NCBI RefSeq assembly: GCF_002934455.1
Contig: NZ_PTIR01000008.1
Span: 1 to 64,000 of the forward strand
Direction of reading: 5' to 3'
Length of the DNA: 64,000 nucleotides
From: Trinickia symbiotica
Lineage (GTDB): Bacteria; Pseudomonadota; Gammaproteobacteria; Burkholderiales; Burkholderiaceae
Made by a program: the position numbers and the translations under genes. Positions 45,018 through 54,337 of the stretch are shown piece after piece; the stretch's first letter is position 1, and every line of letters starts with the position of its first letter. The notes beneath the pieces were generated by a model. It had not been told where the DNA came from, searched no databases, and saw nothing but the letters and a program-made list of their open reading frames with translations.

Positions 45018-46067
45018 ATGCGTTATGCAAAATTCGGTTCCACAGGGCTTTTTGTCTCAGAGCTGTGTCTCGGCACGATGACGTTCGGCGGAGAAGGCGC
45101 GGTTTGGGAGCATATCGGCAAGTTGCAGCAGACGGAGGCCGACACATTGATCGGCCGCGCCATCGATGGCGGCATCAATTTCATCGATACGGCGAACGTC
45201 TATTCCGGAGGCCTCTCCGAAACGATCACCGGCACCGCACTGAAGAACCTCAAGGTGCCACGGGAAAACGTGGTCGTCGCCACGAAGGTCTTCGGCGAAA
45301 CCGGCACCAAAGCAGTCAACTCGCGCGGCCTCTCGCGCTTTCACATCATGGAGTCCGTCAAGGCAAGCCTGCGGCGTTTGCAGCTCGATTACGTCGATCT
45401 GTATCAGGTGCACGGTTTCGACCCTGCGACGCCGATCGAAGAGACGCTGCGCGCGCTCGACGCGCTCGTTCAGCAGGGCCATGTCCGCTATATCGGCGTA
45501 TCGAACTGGGCGGCATGGCAGATCATGAAGGCACTCGGCGTTTCGGAGCGGCTCGGCCTTGCGCGCTTCGAATCGTTGCAGGCGTACTACACGATCGCAG
45601 GCCGCGATCTCGAGCGTGAGATCGTCCCGTTGCTGCAGAGCGAAGGCGTGGGGCTCATGGTCTGGAGCCCGCTCGCGGGTGGACTGCTCTCCGGGAAATA
45701 CGGACGCAACGTGAAAGCCGAAGAAGGGAGCCGGCGCACGACGTTCGACTTCCCGCCCGTCGATCTCGAGCGCGGCTACGACTGTATCGACGCGATGCGC
45801 GGCATCGCCGAAGCGAAGGGCGTATCGGTCGCGCAGATCGCCCTCGCATGGCTGCTGCACCAGAAGGTCGTGACGACGGTCATCGTCGGTGCAAAGCGCG
45901 TCGAACAGCTCGAGGACAATCTCGCGGCCACTTCGGTGAGCCTCACGGCCGATGAGCTCGCGGCGCTCGACAAGGTCAGCGCGCTGCCGCCGGAATATCC
46001 GGGCTGGATGCTGGCGCGTCAGGGCGAAGCCAGACGCACGCAACTGCTGCAGTCGGCCAATCGTTGA
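45018..46067 (+). CDS. Aldo/keto reductase
   Basis: This 349-residue TIM-barrel NADPH-dependent oxidoreductase shows the family residues: DTANVYSGG (Asp and Tyr of the tetrad), ATKVFG (Lys) and YQVHGFDP (His). ISNWAAWQI and SPLAGGLLSGKYG are also typical of group 11/13-like AKRs. A Shine-Dalgarno GGAGGGAG fits the ATG. The gene stands alone, convergent with the DedA-rhodanese gene (10 bases between stops). Substrate is not inferable; carbonyl detoxification is possible. Confidence 0.9.
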   Translation: MRYAKFGSTGLFVSELCLGTMTFGGEGAVWEHIGKLQQTEADTLIGRAIDGGINFIDTANVYSGGLSETITGTALKNLKVPRENVVVATKVFGETGTKAVNSRGLSRFHIMESVKASLRRLQLDYVDLYQVHGFDPATPIEETLRALDALVQQGHVRYIGVSNWAAWQIMKALGVSERLGLARFESLQAYYTIAGRDLEREIVPLLQSEGVGLMVWSPLAGGLLSGKYGRNVKAEEGSRRTTFDFPPVDLERGYDCIDAMRGIAEAKGVSVAQIALAWLLHQKVVTTVIVGAKRVEQLEDNLAATSVSLTADELAALDKVSALPPEYPGWMLARQGEARRTQLLQSANR

Positions 46068-46077
46068 GCGTCGGCGC

Positions 46078-47076
46078 TCAGACGATCTTCGGGTCGGGGC
46101 TCACCGTCGAATCGTTGGCGGCGGGGCCCGGCTCGATAGGAAGCGACGCGACCGTATACCCCGCGTCGCGCCACGCGTCGATGCCTCCGCGCAGCGGCAC
46201 CACGTCGCTGAAGCCGCTATTCATCAATTGCTTGGCCATCCATGCCGCCGAAACCTCGTTAGGGCACGAGCAGTAAATCACGACCTTCTGATTGCGTCGA
46301 TACGCAGCGAGGATACTGTCGAGATCGCGCTCATCGGCAAAGCGCGCTCCGGGGATGACGTACGGATCGAGTTGGCGCTTTTCGTCCGAGCGGATGTCGA
46401 AAATGACAGGGGGCTCCTCGCCGTCGATCAGACGATAGAGCTCGTCCACGTCGATGCGGGCCGCCGCGAGCTGACGCAGCAAGGCGCGGCGGCGCATCCA
46501 GCGAAATCCGGCGTAAAGCACGGCCAGCACGGCGACGATGAGCGCCGTAAAACGGCCTAGACGGCTGGCTCCCTCAAGCAGAACGTCGATTTCTGGCGCG
46601 AGCAGCACGCCGATCACGAGACCGAGGGCCGCCCATATCGCCGCGCCGATCCCGTCGTGTGCGAGGAACGTGCGATAGCGCGTGCCCATTGCACCCGCCA
46701 TCGGCACGGAGACAATGGAAAGACCGGGCACCAGTTTCGCCACGGTGAGCACGCGCACCCCCCAACGTCCGAAGAACCGCTCGGTCTTCTTGACGCACGA
46801 GTCGCGAGAAAGGGACAGCCTGCATAGCTGTTTCAGCGTGGCGCCGCCATAGATGCGACCGGCAAAGAACCATACCGAGTCGCCGATGAGCGTGGCGCAG
46901 ACTGTCAGGATCAGCACCGAGGCGAGCTGGCTGCCGATCGCAAGCGGATGAAGCGCGGCGAACGCGCCGAAGACGATGAGCGTCGGCATGGCGGGCACGG
47001 GCAAACCCAGCGACGCGGCGAGTGCGTTGGCGAATACTAGCGCGGCACCGTAACGCGCGACGAGATCGTGAAGCAT
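46078..47076 (-). CDS. DedA-family membrane protein fused to a rhodanese domain
   Basis: From ATG 47076 (RBS AGGAAA) this 332-residue protein starts with a DedA/SNARE-associated domain of about 200 residues with multiple helices (GDSVWFFAGRIYGG, FFGRWGVRVLTVAKLVPGLSIVSVPMAGAMG). A C-terminal rhodanese domain (DVDELYRLIDGEEPPVIFDIRSDEKRQLDPYVIPGA) follows, with an active-site loop VIYCSCPNEVSAA carrying Cys residues. Fusion of lipid-flippase-like DedA with a sulphurtransferase is known in proteobacteria. The open frame extends to 47154 but lacks conserved sequence there. The role is not settled. Confidence 0.82.
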   Translation of the reverse strand: MLHDLVARYGAALVFANALAASLGLPVPAMPTLIVFGAFAALHPLAIGSQLASVLILTVCATLIGDSVWFFAGRIYGGATLKQLCRLSLSRDSCVKKTERFFGRWGVRVLTVAKLVPGLSIVSVPMAGAMGTRYRTFLAHDGIGAAIWAALGLVIGVLLAPEIDVLLEGASRLGRFTALIVAVLAVLYAGFRWMRRRALLRQLAAARIDVDELYRLIDGEEPPVIFDIRSDEKRQLDPYVIPGARFADERDLDSILAAYRRNQKVVIYCSCPNEVSAAWMAKQLMNSGFSDVVPLRGGIDAWRDAGYTVASLPIEPGPAANDSTVSPDPKIV

Positions 47077-47190
47077 CGGCTGTTTCCTGGCAAGGCGAGG
47101 CGGAACGTGGCCGCACCCGCGAATTATGCCGCTAGTTGCGCCGCTTCGCTGCAATCCCGTACCGGGGCATTGATGTACCCAACGAAAAAG

Positions 47191-47218
47191 CGCCTAGCCG
47201 TTCGTTCGCGGCTAGGCG
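47191..47218 (-). terminator. Rho-independent terminator downstream of the DUF4148 gene
   Basis: CGCCTAGCCG and CGGCTAGGCG pair perfectly (10 bp, 8-base loop). On the minus strand the stem is followed by CTTTTT. It lies about 190 bases after the DUF4148 stop, so the message has a long 3' region. Confidence 0.8.
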
Positions 47219-47222
47219 AAAA

Positions 47223-47294
47223 CCGCCGGTTTTTTCCGGCGGCGGAGGTACCGACGCGACACAGGCTGGTCGCCGCTTTCGGCAACGACCAGCC
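47223..47294 (-). other. Two further hairpins in the 3' region of the DUF4148 transcript
   Basis: CCGCCGG-TTTTTT-CCGGCGG (47223-47242) is a 7-bp stem. GGCTGGTCG (47264-47272) pairs with CGACCAGCC (47286-47294) across 13 bases. With the terminator at 47191-47218 they form three successive stems on the minus strand after the stop at 47411. The region could be a stable 3' UTR or the source of a small RNA. Confidence 0.5.
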
Positions 47295-47410
47295 AGCTTC
47301 GTTCAGCGTGCCGACCCTCAGTTCCCCGACGACATTTCGGCGATGATTCGATGAGTGCGTCGTCGGAGCGCGGTAGGTGTTCTCTCGATGCTCTCTCGAT
47401 GGCTTGGGCC

Positions 47411-47722
47411 TTATTCGCCGAAGTAAAGCGACTTCGCGCCAGGTGCAGCCGTCGACCGACTGCCCGATGCCGAAGTGCCATTCGATTCCCCGCCGATCGC
47501 GACCGAGCTGCCGTTCGCCGCCGCGGTACGCGTTTCGGCGGCTTGCGCCGAAGTGGGGTAGTAGGGATCGCGGCCGAATGCGCTGCGAGGTGCGCTCTGT
47601 TTGAATTGCACGAGGTCTGCCTGCACTTGCGCACGTGTCAACGGAGCATCCGCTTGCGCGAACGAGAGGGCGGGAACGGCGAGCACCGACGCGATCACCG
47701 CGGCTTTGAAGAGCGATTTCAT
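47411..47722 (-). CDS. DUF4148 exported protein
   Basis: This 103-residue protein has a signal peptide (SLFKAAVIASVLAVPALSFAQA) and the DUF4148 pattern LTRAQVQADLVQFKQSAPRSAFGRDPYYPTSAQAAETR. Many Burkholderiales encode several such small periplasmic proteins of unknown function. The start is ATG 47722. It is divergent from the creatininase-like gene (47918). A second DUF4148 protein is encoded at 61718. Confidence 0.82.
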   Translation of the reverse strand: MKSLFKAAVIASVLAVPALSFAQADAPLTRAQVQADLVQFKQSAPRSAFGRDPYYPTSAQAAETRTAAANGSSVAIGGESNGTSASGSRSTAAPGAKSLYFGE

Positions 47723-47857
47723 GTTTCTTACCTCCGAAGTCTTTTGAGCGGATTAGTTGCATCGGCCTTTCTTTCTCGCCTGCAACCCATATGAGCAGTC
47801 TATCGAGGCAAGCATTAAGGGTTAACTCCTATTCGAAGAAATCACCGTTACGTAATT

Positions 47858-47870
47858 GGCGATAATCGCC
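47858..47870. promoter_or_regulatory. 13-bp palindrome GGCGATAATCGCC in divergent region
   Basis: A perfect 6-1-6 palindrome lies between the divergent DUF4148 and creatininase-like genes, 48 bases before the latter. It could be an operator. Only one copy is seen. Confidence 0.35.
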
Positions 47871-47917
47871 GTTGTGCCCGGGTGTCTTTCTTTCTGAGAG
47901 GAGGCTTCGTCACCGCC

Positions 47918-48736
47918 ATGCGCATCTTCCTACGAAACGCTTTCATCGTGCTGGTATCGCTGCTTGCGTGCCGGATCGTCTCGGCGCAGCCACCCGACAG
48001 CGTGCAGCTCGAAGACTTCACGTGGACCGAGTTGCGCGACGCCGTGAAGGCGGGCAAGACGACGATCATCATTCCGATCGGCGGCACGGAGCAAAGCGGC
48101 CCCTATGTGGCACTCGGGAAGCACAACGCACGTGTGAAGGTGCTCGCCGCGCGGATTGCGCAAGGGCTCGGGAATGCGCTCGTTGCTCCGGTGATCGCAT
48201 ACGTTCCCGAAGGGAGCGTCGCGCCGCCGACTTCGCATATGCGCTTTCCCGGCACGATCACGATTCCTGACGACGTCTTCGAGAAAACCCTCGAATCGGC
48301 GGCCAACAGCTTCAAGGTGCACGGGTTCAAATACGTCGTGTTTCTCGGCGATCACGGCGGCTATCAGAACGACATCAAGCATGCGGTCGTGCAATTGAAC
48401 CGCACGTGGGCCGGCCAGGCGCATGCGCTGGTGCCGCCCGAATACTATGGAACAAGCTCCGACGGCTATGCGCAGATCCTGCGGCAGCATGGCTACCGCG
48501 ATGACGAGATCGGAACGCACGCCGGGCTCGCCGATACGGCTTTGTTGCTTGCCGTCGCGCCGCAGATGGTGCGGTTGAATCAGTTGCACGACGCGCCGAA
48601 GCCCGGTCCGGCGGAGGGTGTCTATGGCGGCGATCCGCGGCGCGCCACCGCCGACATCGGACGACTCGGGACCGATGCGATCGTTGCCAGGACGATCGAG
48701 GCGATCAGGAGGGATACAGGCGGCAAGTCACAATGA
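47918..48736 (+). CDS. Exported creatininase-family protein
   Basis: From ATG 47918 this 272-residue protein has a signal peptide (NAFIVLVSLLACRIVSA) and the creatininase fold: WTELRDAVKAGKTTIIIPIGGTEQSGPYVALGKHN, then VPEGSVAPPTSHMRFPGTITI and FLGDHGGYQNDIKHAV. In classical creatininase the first motif has EQHGPH and a later Asp. Here SGP and GKHN are found instead, as in a recurring subfamily. The substrate is therefore not to be assumed creatinine. The Shine-Dalgarno GAGGAGG lies a little far (13 bases) from the ATG. A YVTN-type propeller gene follows in the same direction by about 100 bases. Confidence 0.78.
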   Translation: MRIFLRNAFIVLVSLLACRIVSAQPPDSVQLEDFTWTELRDAVKAGKTTIIIPIGGTEQSGPYVALGKHNARVKVLAARIAQGLGNALVAPVIAYVPEGSVAPPTSHMRFPGTITIPDDVFEKTLESAANSFKVHGFKYVVFLGDHGGYQNDIKHAVVQLNRTWAGQAHALVPPEYYGTSSDGYAQILRQHGYRDDEIGTHAGLADTALLLAVAPQMVRLNQLHDAPKPGPAEGVYGGDPRRATADIGRLGTDAIVARTIEAIRRDTGGKSQ

Positions 48737-48838
48737 ACCGGATCGATGCTGTCTAGCTTTGCATTGCCGGCTCGCGGGCTTTTGCTTCGGGCCTTCGTTT
48801 GCGGTCTTTCGTTTCCACATTCGACAACGGATTCCGTT

Positions 48839-50014
48839 ATGCGTCCAATCAATCGAAATGCGCTGCGCGTCGTCTTCACGGTTTTCCTTGGCATTGCCGC
48901 GTTGTTGATCGACTGCTCGCGCGCCGCTGCCGCGTCAAGCATTGCAACGGTTGCAGGCATGCCGGCCGTCATCGATTCTTCGAACCTCTATAGCGAGGCG
49001 GGCGCCGCGCATCTCTCTCGCGCTGTCGCGGGCGCGTTGCCGCGCGTCTACGTGCCGAACCTGCGTTCCGACGATGTCTACGTGATCGACCCGGCGACCT
49101 TCAAGGTGGTCGACAAATTCAAGGTCGGCCGCAGTCCGCAGCACATCGTGCCTTCATGGGACCTGCAAACGCTGTGGGTCACGAACAATGCCGAGGGGCG
49201 GACCGACGGCTCGCTCACGCCGATCGATCCGAAGACGGGTAGGCCGGGCAAGGAAGTACTCGTCGACGATCCGTACAACATGTATTTCACGCCCGACGGC
49301 AAGGAGGCGATCGTCGTGGCCGAAGCGCATGCGCGGCTCGATTTCCGCGATCCGCATACGATGGCTTTGCGCTCGAGTGTCGACGTACCGCAGTGCAAGG
49401 GCATCAACCACGCTGACTTTTCGATCGACGGCAAATACGCGATCTTTACCTGCGAGTTTGGCGGCGGGCTGGCGAAGATCGACATGACGGCACGCCGCGT
49501 CGTGGGCTATCTGACCTTCGGCAAAAAGAGCATGCCACAGGACGTGCGTGTATCGCCCGACGGTAAGGTGTTTTATGTCGCGGACATGATGGCCGATGGC
49601 GTGCACGTGGTGGACGGCGACAGCTTCAAGGCGATCGGCTTCATCAAGACGGGCGTCGGCACGCATGGTCTTTATCCGAGCCGCGACGGCACGAAACTCT
49701 ATGTGGCCAATCGCGGCTCGAATCTCGTGCACGGGCCCCGGCACGGGCCCGGTAGCGTTTCGGTCATCGATTTCGCGACGCGCAAGGTCGTGGCGAACTG
49801 GCCGGTGCCGGGTGGCGGAAGCCCGGATATGGGGAACGTCAGCGTCGATGGCAAGACGCTATGGTTATCCGGGCGTTTCGACGATGTGGTCTATGCGATC
49901 GATACGGCGACGGGCACGATGAAGTCGATTCGTGTTGGCATGGAGCCGCATGGGCTCACGGTGTGGCCGCAGCCCGGGCGGTATTCGCTCGGGCATACGG
50001 GAAATATGCGGTGA
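48839..50014 (+). CDS. Exported YVTN-type beta-propeller protein
   Basis: From ATG 48839 the protein has 391 residues, with a signal sequence (VVFTVFLGIAALLIDCSRAAAA) and seven-bladed-propeller repeats (RVYVPNLRSDDVYVIDPATFKVVDKFKVG, VIDFATRKVVANWPVPGGGSPDMGNVS, TLWLSGRFDDVVYAIDTATGTM). Such proteins act in the periplasm, often near quinohaemoprotein or transport genes. Nothing here points to a cofactor. It follows the creatininase-like gene at a distance of about 100 bases and is probably co-transcribed. The open frame reaches 48746, but no signal sequence begins there. Confidence 0.78.
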   Translation: MRPINRNALRVVFTVFLGIAALLIDCSRAAAASSIATVAGMPAVIDSSNLYSEAGAAHLSRAVAGALPRVYVPNLRSDDVYVIDPATFKVVDKFKVGRSPQHIVPSWDLQTLWVTNNAEGRTDGSLTPIDPKTGRPGKEVLVDDPYNMYFTPDGKEAIVVAEAHARLDFRDPHTMALRSSVDVPQCKGINHADFSIDGKYAIFTCEFGGGLAKIDMTARRVVGYLTFGKKSMPQDVRVSPDGKVFYVADMMADGVHVVDGDSFKAIGFIKTGVGTHGLYPSRDGTKLYVANRGSNLVHGPRHGPGSVSVIDFATRKVVANWPVPGGGSPDMGNVSVDGKTLWLSGRFDDVVYAIDTATGTMKSIRVGMEPHGLTVWPQPGRYSLGHTGNMR

Positions 50015-50048
50015 GGCGGCCGATGCCGGTAAACGTTCCCCGGTCGGT

Positions 50049-50723
50049 TCACGCAGGAAGCGTCTCTGCTCCGAACCACGCGGCAACGTGCTCCATCGCG
50101 TGATCGAGTGTCTCGAGCATCGTCAGGCTAACGCCGATGAGGTCCTCCGACGGCGCTTTCAAATCCGGCACGGTCACGACCTGAATCCCGGCGCGATGCG
50201 CGGCGCGCACGCCGTTCTCGCTGTCTTCGAATGCAAGGCACTCGCTCGGCGATTTCTTTAGCCGGGAAGCCGCGAGCTCGTAGACGGCCGGATCCGGCTT
50301 CCCACGGGCGACTTCATCGCCCCCGGCGATCGCGTCGAACAAATCGAGCACCCCGACTCGTCCAAGCCGAGACTTGATCTCCTGTGCGCTCGAAGACGAA
50401 GCAACGGCACATGGCACGCCGGCATTGACCAACGCAGTCAGTAGGCCATGCGCTCCCGACTTGAGCGGAAACACCGGAGGATTCGTCGGAGACTGTAACC
50501 GCTGCCGAACGAACTTCAGCGCTTCCTGAAATGCCGCCTCCGCGCCGAACATCGTGGCCAGCATCGCGTGGCACTCAGGTAACGATCTCCCAATGATCTG
50601 AACATAGTCGACGGGGAGGATATCAAGCCCGAGTTCGCGTCCGGCGGCTATCCAGGTGTTCATGATCGTTCGTTCCGAATCGATCAGTAGCCCGTCCATG
50701 TCGAAGATTGCCGCGGAGAACAT
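50049..50723 (-). CDS. HAD-superfamily hydrolase (beta-phosphoglucomutase-like)
   Basis: From ATG 50723 this is a 224-residue phosphatase or mutase. Motif I DMDGLLIDSE, motif II VASSSSAQEIKS, the Lys in GKPDPAVYELAA and motif IV FEDSENGVRAAHRAG are all present, with a cap domain between motifs I and II. The open frame reaches 50837, but motif I fits best near the N-terminus. It is convergent with the propeller gene. Confidence 0.87.
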   Translation of the reverse strand: MFSAAIFDMDGLLIDSERTIMNTWIAAGRELGLDILPVDYVQIIGRSLPECHAMLATMFGAEAAFQEALKFVRQRLQSPTNPPVFPLKSGAHGLLTALVNAGVPCAVASSSSAQEIKSRLGRVGVLDLFDAIAGGDEVARGKPDPAVYELAASRLKKSPSECLAFEDSENGVRAAHRAGIQVVTVPDLKAPSEDLIGVSLTMLETLDHAMEHVAAWFGAETLPA

Positions 50724-50840
50724 ATGCACGAATCGTTGGGAAGTGTGAGATGGCCGCACTATAACGCCTGCGCAGCTGGCTCTGCGTGAACGATTCCGAC
50801 ATAAAGCTGGTTCATTTCCGCCCATGCCTGTATGCATTGC

Positions 50841-51212
50841 TCAATCAGCGACCGGCGCCTCACAGACCGATTGATATTCAGAGTTGAAATAGTACCTGCA
50901 AGCGAGTGCGACATTGATCATGAGCGCAGCGCAGACGACCACGCAGACGGTGGCTGCTACGACATTCGTCGCTTGCCGATACCGCCATGCTTTGCCTATG
51001 AAGCAAGCCAAGCCGACCAAATAAATGATCAGGGCGGGAATGCTACACATCAGTACCTGGATCGGACCGTCGCAATCGATTCCGCCTGATCCCATCGCCT
51101 CATATTCGTTGGGGAATGACAGCATTCCAAGCAGGGCAAGGGGCGCGAATACGACGATTAGAACGAGGACGAGCCATTCGCGACGGGTCGGCCTAAATGA
51201 AGAGCTGGTCAT
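50841..51212 (-). CDS. Small membrane protein of unknown function
   Basis: This 123-residue protein has three hydrophobic helices: LVLVLIVVFAPLALLGMLS, CSIPALIIYLVGLACFIG and VVAATVCVVVCAALMINVALACRYYF. Cys residues occur around positions 47, 56 and in the last two helices. No family was recognised. The start ATG is 51212. Confidence 0.55.
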   Translation of the reverse strand: MTSSSFRPTRREWLVLVLIVVFAPLALLGMLSFPNEYEAMGSGGIDCDGPIQVLMCSIPALIIYLVGLACFIGKAWRYRQATNVVAATVCVVVCAALMINVALACRYYFNSEYQSVCEAPVAD

Positions 51213-51328
51213 AATCAGCTGAGCCGGAGTGGCACCATCGGATCTCCCTCTTTACGACGTATACACAACGCTGAGCGCAATTAGCGCTGATCGACGGCAA
51301 GCAGGCCAAGCGGGAGCACTGGCCAAAG

Positions 51329-53317
51329 TCACCGACAGAGCAGCCGTGGTGATGCCCAGTCCGCCGTATCAAAGGCACTTTGCCCTCCCGAACGACCGGT
51401 CTGGTTCTGAATCTGTCCGCCCGTGCGGCCGAGGACGATCAGGCGCAGCATTCCCACATTGCTTACGTCAACGGAGACGCTTTGCGCTGGCGAGCCCTGC
51501 TGCATGATACCGCTGTCAAATAACATCTCGCCATCCCCCCAGACCTGAAAGCTTACCGCGCCAGGCACGGGGCCGCTGTCGTCGACTCCGATCTCGGCGG
51601 TGAATTTCGAGCAACGCCTATCGAGGCGGTAAGCAATTTTCGCGGGAGCGCCGAGTATGCCGAAGCCTTCCGCGTAAGTCGCGCCGGCGATTTTTAGCGG
51701 ACCCGATAAGGGTGGCGCATGCAGATCGTTTGCGACGACGGCATCCGTGGAGACGGGCGCTGAATAAACGGTCGCGCGTGAGGGCGGTGGCGCAGCGTCG
51801 AGCGCGATGTTCGACGTGTAGGGTGAAGTGTCGATCCGGTTGAATGCCGCATACGCCCAGCGGAGCGCACCAAGGCGTACCGAGCCAGACAACGCCGGCT
51901 CTTGTCCCTGGATCACCAGCAGACTCGTTCCGTGCGGCGCAACCGTCGCCTCATAGGAAGACGAGAAGACGCCCAGGTCTTTGTGTGCCCAGACATCCCG
52001 GACGGAGGCGGGACTTTTCGCGAGGCCTAGATCGGCGAATTTCACTTTGATTCTGGCCTCGATATCGCCCTCGTTCAGGAGCGCGACAGCACGAGAGCCG
52101 GTGCGGCTTAGCGGTTTCGCCAGTACGTGTGTGTCGCCTTGGGGGCCAGGCCTCAACGCAATTTCGGATGCGGCGAAATGCAAAGGGTCCTGATCGATTG
52201 CAATCACCTCTCGATTGGTAAGTAATCCGAGCGCTCCGTTATCGAGCGTCAGGTCATTCCCGGCGATGAGCGGCGCCGACATCATGGCCCAGATCGACAT
52301 ATGGGTTTGTGCCTCGGCGGGCGTGAGAGAGCCGTTGCCGATTTCGAGCGAATCCATATCGATGACAAAACCGGGCTCGACATACGCCGGCGCCAGAACT
52401 CGGGCAATGTCGATGTTGTGTCGGATGCTGGCCCAGGTCGCCCGCACATCAGAAGCGATGCGCGCGGAATCGCCAATGTCCATTGCGGCCCAGCTATCAG
52501 GCGTATGAATGAACTGATCGAGCCGGGTGACGTAAGGGATGTCGAGATAGACCGTCTTGCCGGAATCGCGCGCGAAAGAGTCGAGGGCGTTACGAATCGC
52601 GTCGAAACTTCCGGCAGTGCCGTCACAGTCGTCGTATTTGATCAGATCGACGCCCCACGACGTAACGGTTCTTACGTCCTCAGCCTCATGCCCCAAACTG
52701 CCCGTGTACAATACGCCACCGCCACCACGGCCGATACAGGTGACCGTGTAATTGGCAAGGTAAATGCCGAGCTTCAGGCCCTTGGCGTGAATGTAATCGG
52801 CGAGGGCCTTCATTCCATCCGGAAACTTCCGCGGATCAGCCTGAATGTTGCCATGCGCATCGCGGCCTTTCATCCAGCCGTCGTCGATGTTCACATACTG
52901 GTAGCCGGCGTCTTTCATTCCGTTCGAGACCATCGCATCGGCGATTGCCTTGACTAGACTCTGATTGACTTCCCCGCCATACCTGTTCCAGCTGCTCCAC
53001 CCCATTGGAGCAGCGTTGAACCGGATTCGACCAGCCATGCCCTTGGGGGCGTTGTCCAGTTGCATGGGAGAGTTCGAGGAATCGAGCGGCTGCTCGATGA
53101 GAGAGGCATCTCTGGTATTAGCGACGTTTTCAGGTGTGTGCGTGAAAGCCGCGGGTGGGCGAAATACCGGGGATGCGCATGCTGTCATCAGGAGTGCGGC
53201 GAACACCCAAGCAATGAAATATGCCTTCGGAAGGTCGGCCGGTGGAGCGGTGCCGGCAAGTCGCGCGCCGATCGCGTCCATTTGGATCGTCTGCAGCGAT
53301 GAAAATTTTCGATGCAT
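51329..53317 (-). CDS. GH27 alpha-galactosidase-like lipoprotein with NPCBM-type domain
   Basis: The chosen ATG 53317 gives 662 residues. The N-terminus ends in a lipobox (AALLMTACASP), so the enzyme is likely membrane-anchored in the periplasm. The catalytic TIM barrel starts NAAPMGWSSWNRYGG. The nucleophile is in LIKYDDC (Asp about 229) and the acid/base in DMDSLEIGNG (Asp about 322). A C-terminal beta domain (AGATYAEGFGILGAPAKIAYRLDRRCSKFTAEIGVDD) resembles NPCBM carbohydrate-binding modules. Release of terminal alpha-galactose is the likely activity. A later ATG at 53281 is also possible. No sugar transporter is nearby. Confidence 0.83.
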   Translation of the reverse strand: MHRKFSSLQTIQMDAIGARLAGTAPPADLPKAYFIAWVFAALLMTACASPVFRPPAAFTHTPENVANTRDASLIEQPLDSSNSPMQLDNAPKGMAGRIRFNAAPMGWSSWNRYGGEVNQSLVKAIADAMVSNGMKDAGYQYVNIDDGWMKGRDAHGNIQADPRKFPDGMKALADYIHAKGLKLGIYLANYTVTCIGRGGGGVLYTGSLGHEAEDVRTVTSWGVDLIKYDDCDGTAGSFDAIRNALDSFARDSGKTVYLDIPYVTRLDQFIHTPDSWAAMDIGDSARIASDVRATWASIRHNIDIARVLAPAYVEPGFVIDMDSLEIGNGSLTPAEAQTHMSIWAMMSAPLIAGNDLTLDNGALGLLTNREVIAIDQDPLHFAASEIALRPGPQGDTHVLAKPLSRTGSRAVALLNEGDIEARIKVKFADLGLAKSPASVRDVWAHKDLGVFSSSYEATVAPHGTSLLVIQGQEPALSGSVRLGALRWAYAAFNRIDTSPYTSNIALDAAPPPSRATVYSAPVSTDAVVANDLHAPPLSGPLKIAGATYAEGFGILGAPAKIAYRLDRRCSKFTAEIGVDDSGPVPGAVSFQVWGDGEMLFDSGIMQQGSPAQSVSVDVSNVGMLRLIVLGRTGGQIQNQTGRSGGQSAFDTADWASPRLLCR

Positions 53318-53698
53318 TGAGGTATCCACCGTTTCTCGCCATGACATCGAGCACGCCTTCGCCGTCCGGTCAATCGCGCTGATCGCTTGGAGCCCCAGAC
53401 TATAAGCATCATGCGGCCCGCAATGGGCTTCATTATTGCCGAATGCGCGCATCCCACCGCATACTAATTAACTTGCGCGCCGCTGCTTGCGAATGTCGCC
53501 ATCGAAATCACAGGACAGTAGTCGATCGAGGGGCCAAAAATGACCACACGGAGTTTCATGCGGACGCTTAGAGTTGACGAATCGCCGGTGCAGCTTCAAG
53601 GACAAGACGTGATCATCCGCCCGGAGCCTTGGCTGAATGTCGCCCGCGCAGCTACGAGGCGCTTGGCTGCGCTTGCCCGCATCCGGTATTCATTTCTC
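53318..53698. other. Divergent intergenic region without a supported gene
   Basis: This 381-base stretch lies between the GH27 gene (minus) and the exported protein gene (plus). The frame of the latter is open from 53540, but the extension (residues 1-53) precedes the signal peptide and is unlikely to be used. No operator was seen. Confidence 0.55.
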
Positions 53699-54307
53699 AT
53701 GCGCTTCGAGATCGCCGCATTAGGTCTGCTCCTGCTGCTCATACCGTTCGCAGCCCGCGCAGCGGACGTCGAGATCGTCAGTGGCTCGTACGATGGCGGC
53801 ATGCTAATCGGTTTCGACCGGACCACAGGAGTCGTCACCGGCTACTTCAGCGAACAAACCGGCGAAGGGCAGTTTAGCTGCATCTTCTACCTGACCGGCA
53901 AATTGCGGGGTTCGGAGGCCCCAATTTCGACCTATTTTTCGGAAGCCCCGACCGAGGATTTAATTAAAGGCCAACTGGTACTGGGTGCACGCGGAGAGTT
54001 TCAGGTCCGACTGCCATCCGAGCACGGCGGCTGTTGGAACGTGGAGCATTTCGCCGACGAAAGCCAACCGGCCGATTTCACACTTGATGCCGCATACCCA
54101 TGGATCACCGTCGCCGTCGTGAAGCGCGACAAAGCCTATTTCTTCGATACGCCGGCCAGCGCTGTCCATCGCAAGGGGTATGTCGTAAAAGGCGACGGCG
54201 TTGGCGTGCGCGCCACTCAGCCAGGGTGGCTGCAGGTTGATTTCGTCGGCAATGGCAAGCCCGTCTCGGGTTGGATCAGGCAATCAGACGTCTACCCGAC
54301 TCGCTAG
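53699..54307 (+). CDS. Exported protein with C-terminal SH3-like domain
   Basis: From ATG 53699 this 202-residue protein has a signal peptide (FEIAALGLLLLLIPFAARA). A mid domain follows (GSYDGGMLIGFDRTTGVVTGYFSEQTGEGQFSCIFYLTGKL) with two conserved Cys (one in FSCIFY, one in GGCWNVEHF). The C-terminal part KGYVVKGDGVGVRATQPGWLQVDF...VSGWIRQSDV has the SH3b pattern. Binding to cell wall or to a partner is possible. No function is assigned. Confidence 0.65.
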   Translation: MRFEIAALGLLLLLIPFAARAADVEIVSGSYDGGMLIGFDRTTGVVTGYFSEQTGEGQFSCIFYLTGKLRGSEAPISTYFSEAPTEDLIKGQLVLGARGEFQVRLPSEHGGCWNVEHFADESQPADFTLDAAYPWITVAVVKRDKAYFFDTPASAVHRKGYVVKGDGVGVRATQPGWLQVDFVGNGKPVSGWIRQSDVYPTR

Positions 54308-54337
54308 GTTGGTGGGCAACTTAGTTCGCTCGTACCT

